Shown here piece by piece: positions 57,501 to 64,000 of a stretch of DNA of 64,000 nucleotides. The first letter of the stretch is position 1; each line of letters begins with the position of its first letter. The DNA comes from Puccinellia tenuiflora (lineage: Eukaryota > Streptophyta > Magnoliopsida > Poales > Poaceae): assembly GCA_012064385.1 (NCBI GenBank), contig QRDG01000925.1, forward strand, positions 1-64,000. Reading direction: 5' to 3'. Under the pieces are notes generated by a model. The model was not told the DNA's origin. It worked only from the letters and a program-made list of their open reading frames with translations, and ran no database searches. A program made the position numbers and the translations under genes.

Positions 57501-58205
57501 TCGGGCAAGACGATGTCCGAATGCTCGTGCGGCTGGCCGGCACGGTTCAGGGCACCGCCGAGATCCCCTACTTTGCGCCTGACCTCGTTAGCTTCTCCGT
57601 ATTGCCTCTTGCCGGCTCGAAGCCGTGGACGGTGTTGTACTCGCGCATCGTGGCGTTGAGTCGGCGCTGTGTTGATGCGAGGTGAAGAGCCTTGTCGTAT
57701 ATCTGTTGACACATCCTCTCGAGTTCAGCCGCCGCCTTGGCTGGATCTGCACCCGGCGCGATGGGGGTGCTTAGCAGCTCGAAGTCGGCTTCAAGGTTGC
57801 GCTGGAAACGAGAGGGTTCGCCAGCTTCATGAACAGTAGCAGCGACGTCGCCTCCCGCCGCCACGTGCTCGACCATGTGCACCTCGGCGTAGACGTTGAG
57901 CTTGTCGTCGTCGCAGTCGGCGTCGCCGGAGCTGAGGTAGCCGAAGGCGGAGTCGTCGTCACAGGTGCTGGCGTCGAAGATCGAAGGAGCCAAGCTCGAG
58001 TAGATCACCTTCGGGTACTCCTTGGCGGCGACGGCGACGTAGAAGTGGAAATCGCCAAGGGTGACGACCGTGCCTCCGCTGGTGAAGCCCATGTCGGTGA
58101 AGCTCTTGGTGTTGTCGAGGACGCAGCCGATGGAGAGCACGAGGCTGGAGACAATCCGCCGATCATCTACGGTCCGAGATCCCGCGCAGAACGTGACTCC
58201 GCTCG
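54557..58205 (-). pseudogene. gag-protease-RT remnant of the inverted Tat element
   Basis: It aligns with the plus-strand element's 40050-43790. Lesions: a 1-nt loss near 57580, a TAA at 56738-56740 where the other copy has Glu (GAG), a TAA at 55274-55276 in place of Gln, and an in-frame deletion of about 31 codons in RT after 'FAEGRRQL'. The RT box YVDDVVIK is kept. A TAG at 55113-55115 sits at the same place as the gag stop of the other copy (43150-43152). The protein-coding part is clearly dead, but the shared TAG is not explained by random decay. Confidence 0.85.
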
Positions 58206-58211
58206 TCGCGA

Positions 58212-58229
58212 GCCCCACGGTGGGCGCCA
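58212..58229 (-). other. Primer binding site of the inverted Tat element
   Basis: The minus strand reads TGGCGCCCACCGTGGGGC, identical to 40031-40048. Confidence 0.8.
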
Positions 58230-58231
58230 AA

Positions 58232-58920
58232 TGTCGTGGTGGGTTGCACGGCATATCCATCAGAGATGGAAAGAAGGATGGGGCAGGCGACGATGGATGC
58301 TCGCGCGGGATTAGGTAACTAGCACGCGAACACACACGAGTTACCCATGTTCAGGGCCCTCTTGTGGAGGTAACACCCCTACGTCCTGCTCTTCTTGTTC
58401 TTATTGCTTGATCAGAGAATCGGGCTATAGATGCTCCTTGAGCTGTGTTCGGGTGGCAGCCGGCTGGACGTCCTAGCCGGCTAGAGGTTGAAGATGATGC
58501 TACTTGGGTGTTCTGGTTGCTCGTGTTCCTTCTTGCATGCCTCACGCAGGAGGCTCTAGCCCGCCTTATATAGGCAGCGGGCTAGGGTTTTAGGTTACAG
58601 GGAAGTTACAGGTTTGTCCCTATGACATCATCTACTTTTTGGCCGGCTAGAGCTCGCTGCTATGATTCTGCACGGGAGATACCCGACAGGAAGTACTGTT
58701 CGCCAGGAGCGGTTATACGGGCCTGACCTACCCGTACGGAGCTGTCGGTTGGTGCGTCCGGCTCCAGCTCAGCCGGTCGCCTGTGTCCGGGTAGACGTAG
58801 GCGGCTTGATTCAGCCGGCTGGTTCCAGGTGGCACTATGCAGCCGGCACTTGTTCAACCGGCCTGTGGAATTCTGAAGGAATGGACCTCTTTGGGATATC
58901 CGGGGTTTATATCCCTGACA
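58232..58920 (-). repeat. 5' LTR of the inverted Tat element (689 bp)
   Basis: In element orientation it starts TGTCAGGGATATAAACCCC and ends CACCACGACA, with a TATA box (TATATAAG) near 58570. It is clearly related to, but more distant than, the two plus-strand LTRs. Confidence 0.85.
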
Positions 58921-60694
58921 CATCCCTCGAGTTCGAAGGCTATGCGCAACTATGGTGGGAACAACTCCAAGCCTCCTTTGAAGACCCAATCGACACATGG
59001 AATGACATGAAGAAGGAAATGCACAAGCGCTTTGTGCCACATCATTATGCGCGAGATTTATACAAGAAGCTACAAGAGCTCAAACAAGGCCTCAAGACGG
59101 TCGACGAGTACTACAAGGAGATGGAGTCAACTCTCTCCCGCGCACACATTGTTGAGTCCGAGGAACAATCAATGGCACGCTTCTTGAACGGCCTCACGTA
59201 CCCAATAAAGAAGATAGTGGAATTCCAACCTTATGAGAACCTTGTTGAGCTAGTTCATCAAGCCATGAAGGCCGAGCGCCAAGTCGCCGAAGAGCTCAAG
59301 TATGTCAAGGCCAAGTCCTTCTTCGCCACTAGAGCTTCATCATCAACACAACCCATGACTCAAGTCCAAGCTCAAGGCAATATCAAAAGTCCTACACCGC
59401 AACCCACTACAACCTCCAAGAAGACGACGCCCTCACCCCAAGCCGCCAAGTCATATATCACTTGCTACAAGTGTGGAGGTCAAGGGCACAAGTCATTTGA
59501 GTGCACCAACAAGAAGGTGATGATCGTCAATGACAATGGAGACTATGAGTCTATGAGTAAAGATGAGTACCACGCATTGAACAAGGTGGCCACGATACAA
59601 AGCTTGGATGACGCCGATGACTACATCTATTGTGATGGTGATCCCAACCCCACTCTAGTTGTCACTCGAGTCTTGACTACAATCAACGAAGGTGATGACG
59701 CACAAAGATGCAACTTGTTCCAAACCAAGGCCGGCATCAACGGCAAATCAATCAAGGTAATCATTGATGGTGTGAGTTGTCACAACTTGGCAAGCAAGGA
59801 GCTATGTGAGAAACTCAACTTGACGTACAAGAAGCACCCTAATCCTTACCATGTGCAATGGCTTAGTGACTCCGGCACCGTGAAGATCCAACACACGGTT
59901 CAAGTATCCTTCAAGATTGGCTCTTACGAGGACACGGTGGATTGTGATGTGGTACCCATGTCGGTTTGCCACTTACTTCTTGGCCGCCCTTGGCAATTTG
60001 ACAAGGCCGCTACTCATGATGGGCGCATCAATACTATAGCTTCAAATGGAACAAAAAGATCCTAGTGCTCTGCCCAATGACTCCAAGCCAAATTATCGCC
60101 GACAATGCCAAGACAATTGTGAGAGCGCAAGAAAAACAATCCTCTAGTGAGTTGAGTGGTGAGAGAGCGAACCACATTCAAGTGAGTGAGAGCCACAAGC
60201 CAAATGTGAGTGAGAAAGGGAAAAGAGTGAGTCCCGGCGTAGTCTTGTTAGCCACCAAAAGTGAGATGAGGGAAGTGAGAGCAAACCCATCCACTTTCCA
60301 CTTCGTGCTTTTATGCAAAGGAGATGGCAAAGACACTAACGACTTAACCCAAGTTCCTCCGTCTATGTTGTCTATCTTGCAGGAATTCAAAGATGTCTTT
60401 CCGGATGAGCTACCTCAAGGACTTCCTCCCCTCCGTGGAATCGAGCATCGCATCGATCTCATTCCCGGCGCCCCTTTACCCAATAGAGCGCCTTACCGCA
60501 CCAACCCCGAGGAGACAAAGGAGATCGAGCGCCAAATTCAAGAACTCCTCGCCAAGGGACATGTTCGTGAAAGCTTGAGTCTGTGCGCCGTTCCGGTCAT
60601 CCTCGTCCCCAAGCAAGACTACATACTCCGAATGTGCATGGATTGCCGTCCCATCAACAATATCACGGTGAGGTATCGACACCCTATCCCATGA
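58921..60694 (+). pseudogene. Third Gypsy gag, protease and start of RT, broken
   Basis: The gag core ('WEQLQASFEDPIDTWNDMKK', 'FLNGLTYPIKKIVEFQPYE') leads to a CCHC zinc knuckle ('CYKCGGQGHKSFEC') and an aspartic protease region ('VIIDGVSCHNLASKELC', where the usual second Gly is Val). A 1-nt loss near 60033 shifts the frame. The next frame (to 60694) carries the spacer and the RT start ('MCMDCRPINNITVRYRHPIP'). It ends at a TGA (60692-60694) that replaces the Arg CGA seen in homologues, a CpG-type change. Confidence 0.8.
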
Positions 60695-63022
60695 CTTGAT
60701 GACATGCTAGATGAGCTTAGTGGTGCCACTATCTTCTCCAAAATTGATTTGAAAAGTGGCTATCACCAAATCCGTATGCATGAAGGAGATGAATGGAAAA
60801 CCGCATTCAAAACAAAACTTGGTCTTTATGAGTGGCTTGTCATGCCCTTTGGTCTTTCCAATGCTCCTTCAACATTTATGCGTCTTATGAATCACGTCTT
60901 GCGCACTTTCATTGGCAAGTTTGTGGTTGTCTACTTTGATGACATCCTCGTTTATAGCAAATCTTTGCATGAACATGTCGACCATGTGAAGCAAGTTTTG
61001 TTGGCCCTTCGTAATGCCTCGCTTTTTGCCAACCTCAAGAAATGCACCTTTTGCACCGACAAACTTGTGTTTTTGGGTTATGTGGTTTCTTCCAAAGGGA
61101 TTGAAGTTGACACCTCTAAGATTGAGGCAATCACAAATTGGCCACCGCCAACGAATCTTGCTCAACTTCGTAGCGCCCTTGGTTTGTTTGGGTTTTACCG
61201 TCGCTTTGTGAAAGATTTTAGCACAATTGCTTGCCCATTGAATGAGCTTACTAAGAAGAATGTACCTTTCATTTGGGGCAATGCTCAAGAATTGGCTTTC
61301 AATGAACTCAAGAAGAGATTGACCGAGGCTCCTTTACTTGCTTTGCCGGATTTCTCCAAAACTTTTGAACTTGAGTGTGACGCTAGTGGCCTTGGCATCG
61401 GTGGCGTCCTCATGCAATGTGGCCGTCCCGTTGCCTATTATAGCGAAAAACTTGATGGTGCTCGCCTAAACTACCCAATCTACGACAAGGAACTCTATGC
61501 CTTAGTCCGTGTTTTGGAAGTATGGCAACACTACCTTTGGCCAAAAGAGTTTGTTATCCATTCCGATCATGAATCATTGAAATATTTGAAAACCCAAGCC
61601 AATTTGAACAAAAGGCATGCCAAATGGGTTGAATTCATCGAGTCTTTTCCCTATGTGGTGAAGTACAAAAAAGGCAAGGACAATATAGTTGCGGATGCTC
61701 TTTCCCGCAAGATGATCTTACTCACACAACTTGAAATCAACGTTTTGGGTCTTGATAACCTTAAAGAACTCTATGCTTCCGATTCTTTCTTTGGTCCTAT
61801 CTTTACAAAGTGCACAATTGACAAAGGATGCAATGATTTCTACTTGCACAAGGGTTTCTTGTTTAAGGCTAACAAACTATGCATTCCCGAGTCCTCGCTC
61901 CGTTTGTTACTTCTACAGGAATCACATAGTGGAGGCCTCATGGGACACTTTGGACGTGACAAGACACTTGCCATGCTATCGACACACTACTTTTGGCCAC
62001 GGATGACGCGTGATGTGGAGCGCTTGGTGCGCCGTTGCCCAACTTTCCTCAAAGCTAAGTCCACTTTGAACTCTCATGATCTTTATATGCCTTTACCAAT
62101 AACACACACACCTTGGTCCGACATTAGCATGGATTTCGTCTTAGGATTACCTCGAACAAAAAATGGCAAAGATTCAATATTTTTTGTTGTCGATTGCTTC
62201 TCTAAAATGGCACACTTTATTCCTTGCAATAAGACCAACGATGCTTCACACATTGCAACTTTGTTCTTTAGGGAAATCGTTCGTCTACATGGAGTGCCGA
62301 AGACCATTGTTTCGGACCGAGATGTCAAGTTCACAAGCTACTTTTGGAAGGCATTGATGTCCAAGCTAGGAGTCAAGCTCCTCTTCTCCACCGCTTACCA
62401 CCCACAAACCGATGGCCAAACCGAGGTGGTGAATCGAAGCTTATCAATTCTTCTTCGCGCATTAATCAAGCCAAACCTCAAAGGCTGGGAGGAATGCATA
62501 AAGCATGCCGAGTTCGCCTACAACCGTGCCTCCCACCGGGCAACCAAGCGAAGCCCGTTCGAGGTTGTCTATGGGTTCAACCCCAACACCGCCCTAGACA
62601 TCCTCCCACTTCCTCTACACGAGCGCACCGACATGGACGTCGACAAAAGAGCCGACTACATGAAGACATTACATGAGTCAACACGAGCAACTCTAGAGGA
62701 GCACACAAAGCGCCAAGCTACCAAGATCAACAAGTTGAAGAAGCCCATGGTATTCGAAGAAGGAGATCTTGTATGGCTACACCTCCGCAAGGACCGTTTT
62801 CCGGATGAAAGAAAATCCAAGCTTGCTCCTCGCGGTGACAGACCTTTCAAAGTGCTCAAGCGCATCAACGACAATGCATACAAGATCGACATCCCAACCT
62901 CAAAGTACTTGGTGCATGACACGTTCAACGTCACCGACCTATCTCCTTTCCACGGAGATGCAAGCGTTCAAGAGGATGACGAGTCGAAGACGACTCTTTC
63001 CGAAGGGGGGGGGGGGAGATGA
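60695..63022 (+). pseudogene. Third Gypsy RT, RNase H and integrase
   Basis: The frame is open for 775 codons after the TGA. RT has 'IFSKIDLKSGYHQIRM', 'MPFGLSNAPSTFMRLM' and the catalytic 'YFDDILVYSK'. RNase H has 'FELECDASGLGIGGVLMQ', 'DKELYALVRVLEVW' and 'VIHSDHESLKYL'. The integrase zinc site reads 'RCPTFLKAKS', so the second Cys of the CxxC pair is Phe. The core has 'ISMDFVLGLP', 'IVSDRDVKFTS' and 'QTDGQTEVVNRSL' with the three acidic residues. The stop codon TGA is the first three bases of the 3' LTR. Confidence 0.88.
63005..63019 (+). other. Polypurine tract of the third Gypsy
   Basis: An uninterrupted G12 followed by AGA precedes TGATGTAGCC. The G-run also encodes the last Gly residues of pol. 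Confidence 0.75.
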
Positions 63023-63324
63023 TGTAGCCCCACATGTGGACAACACCATGGACACCATGCCAAATGGCCCAATGACAAGATCAAGAGTCAAGGCTCTTCA
63101 TGAAAAGGTGACCTCGCTCCTCTCGATGTGTGATCTCGACCTTCCTTTGAATGGTTTGCTACTTCATGCCGGTACCTTGTGCATACTCAGGATCCACCCG
63201 GATGATGACCCACAATGGAGTCAAGGAGATGACCAAGAGAAGGTCCAAGATGATGGAGAAGATGAACAAGAGGAGATCCAAGAAGATGGGCAAGAAGAGG
63301 AGGAAGGAGGCGAAGACAGGGTGG

Positions 63325-63668
63325 CCGGCCTCCCAGCCGGCCTAGGCCGGCCCCAAGGCCGGGCTCCAACCCGAGGCGGCCGGCCTCCCAACCGGCCCAG
63401 GCCGGTCCCCAGGCCGGGCTTCCACCAGAGGCCGCCGGCCTCCCTACCGGCCCAGGCCGGCCCCCAGGCCGGGCCACACCCCGACGCTGCCGGCCCCCGT
63501 GCCGGCCTCCCAGCCGGCCTCCCGGCCGGCCTAGGCCGGTCTCCAGGCCGGTCACCCACCTGAGCCGACCGGCCTCCCAGCCGGCCTAGGCCGGCCCCCA
63601 GGCCGGTTCCCCACCAGTGCCAGCCGGCCTCCAGGCCGGCCTAGGCCGGCCCCCAGGCCGGTTCCCCA
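63325..63668. repeat. GCCGGC/GGCCGG repeat block in the LTR
   Basis: Seven or more imperfect units of about 40-60 bp are built from GCCGGCCTCCCAGCCGG and CCTAGGCCGGCCCCCAGG. Many pieces are self-complementary. It lies just upstream of the LTR TATA box, in U3. Confidence 0.85.
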
Positions 63669-63693
63669 CCTTCCTGCCCCGTTTTGTAATAGA

Positions 63694-63703
63694 CTATAAA
63701 TAG
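63694..63703 (+). promoter_or_regulatory. LTR TATA box of the third Gypsy
   Basis: CTATAAATAG lies about 25 bp after the GC-rich block, in a normal position for an LTR promoter. Confidence 0.65.
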
Positions 63704-64000
63704 CTTTCCACTTTCCCCATTCGAAGGTTAGACTGAATTTGAGACTTGTGTGAGCTATGCTCCTCCTCCCTCGTAGCTAGGGTTCCTCGTTGAGGATGGA
63801 TCTTGTTGTTGCTACTCTTTCACTGAGGTGTCTCTAGTAGTGCAAACCAATCTTTCACTGCGGTGATTCTATTGGATCGGTGGACCGGCCGATAAGAGCA
63901 ATCGGTTTCAACAAGAGTAAGTTTGGCTTTGATTCTTCGATCCAAAGGCTACCTTTTTGAGGGTTTGTTATTGGGTGGAGTTCTCAGCAGGATTTGCTAG

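Larger units (their letters stand above)
54557..58920 (-). mobile_element. Truncated inverted Tat element (5' LTR, gag, part of RT)
   Basis: On the minus strand the 5' LTR (58920-58232), primer site (58229-58212), gag-protease and the first part of RT are present; similarity stops at 54557, in the RT just after the catalytic YVDD. RNase H, integrase and the tail are missing. At 58920 its LTR edge abuts the gag of a third Gypsy element, where it had inserted. The other half of its host gag is not in the window. Confidence 0.85.
58921..64000 (+). mobile_element. Third Gypsy retrotransposon, 5' part missing
   Basis: Gag begins mid-domain at 58921, where the inverted Tat LTR inserted. Protease, RT, a single RNase H and integrase follow, then a purine tract and the 3' LTR from 63020 past the window edge. 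It is a different lineage from the Tat copies: one RNase H, no archaeal-type domain, and an integrase end of the 'KLAPRGDRPFKVLKRINDNA' type. I do not see a chromodomain. Confidence 0.85.
63020..64000 (+). repeat. 3' LTR of the third Gypsy (partial)
   Basis: It starts TGATGTAGCCCCACATG after the purine tract and runs past the window. It contains a short open region with 'MTRSRVKALHEKVTSLLS', typical of this family's LTR start, a GC-rich repeat block and a TATA box. Confidence 0.75.

Noticed and set aside
63221..63559. Gly/Pro/Arg-rich frames on both strands
   Set aside because: They come from the GCCGGC repeat block in the LTR.

Overview
This window is nuclear DNA from a large-genome grass, almost certainly a Triticeae species (wheat, barley or Aegilops type). 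The reasons are an LTR of the BARE/WIS/Angela Copia type with a TGTTGG start and a methionyl-initiator primer site, a Sirevirus, Tat-type Gypsy elements, LINEs, CACTA and fold-back MITEs nested in one another, and a single grass gene with GT-AG introns stretched by transposons. About 80 % of the window is mobile DNA. The one clear host gene encodes a cytosolic-type family 1 beta-glucosidase close to rice Os1bglu4 and Arabidopsis BGLU42.

Layout. 1-8172: a young non-autonomous Copia element on the minus strand, inserted in a gag fragment of a Tat Gypsy element (8173-8553). 8554-9037: the short remaining promoter of the host gene. 9038-22757: the beta-glucosidase gene, 13 exons and 497 codons, open and correctly phased at every junction. 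Intron 1 is 8.6 kb and carries a MITE, a CACTA MITE, a decayed LINE and a second LINE fragment. Introns 9 and 11 hold a fold-back MITE and retroposons. 23067-24819: a 5'-truncated LINE with a 10-bp target duplication. 24957-25140: a broken second copy of the last beta-glucosidase exon. 25497-25781: the C-terminal end of a probable BAHD acyltransferase. 26186-28785: a candidate DNA transposon inserted in a TA microsatellite. 28871-31358: AT-rich DNA with LINE tails.

31359-39372: the 3' part of a Sirevirus (Copia) on the minus strand, with LTR, an extra ORF after pol, and a broken pol. It is cut at 39372 by a 15-kb Tat Gypsy element on the plus strand (39373-54556). That element is followed by a truncated, inverted relative (54557-58920), which itself sits in the gag of a third Gypsy element (58921 to the end of the window, including most of its 3' LTR).

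The most interesting part is the 7-kb tail of the plus-strand Tat element between integrase and 3' LTR. It carries two genes in antisense to gag-pol. One is a five-exon gene (49281-53358, 1259 codons, open across four short introns with consensus splice sites) starting with a 'putative gypsy-type transposon' domain. The other is a shorter gene (47398-48203) coding for an AT-hook followed by what looks like a B3 DNA-binding domain, with its own TATA box. Between them lies a 108-bp tandem array whose units each carry a perfect hairpin containing a copy of the element's polypurine tract. The same element has a stop codon between protease and reverse transcriptase that is shared with its inverted relative, and a single-N assembly join flanked by a 152-bp duplication, so parts of it may be chimeric.
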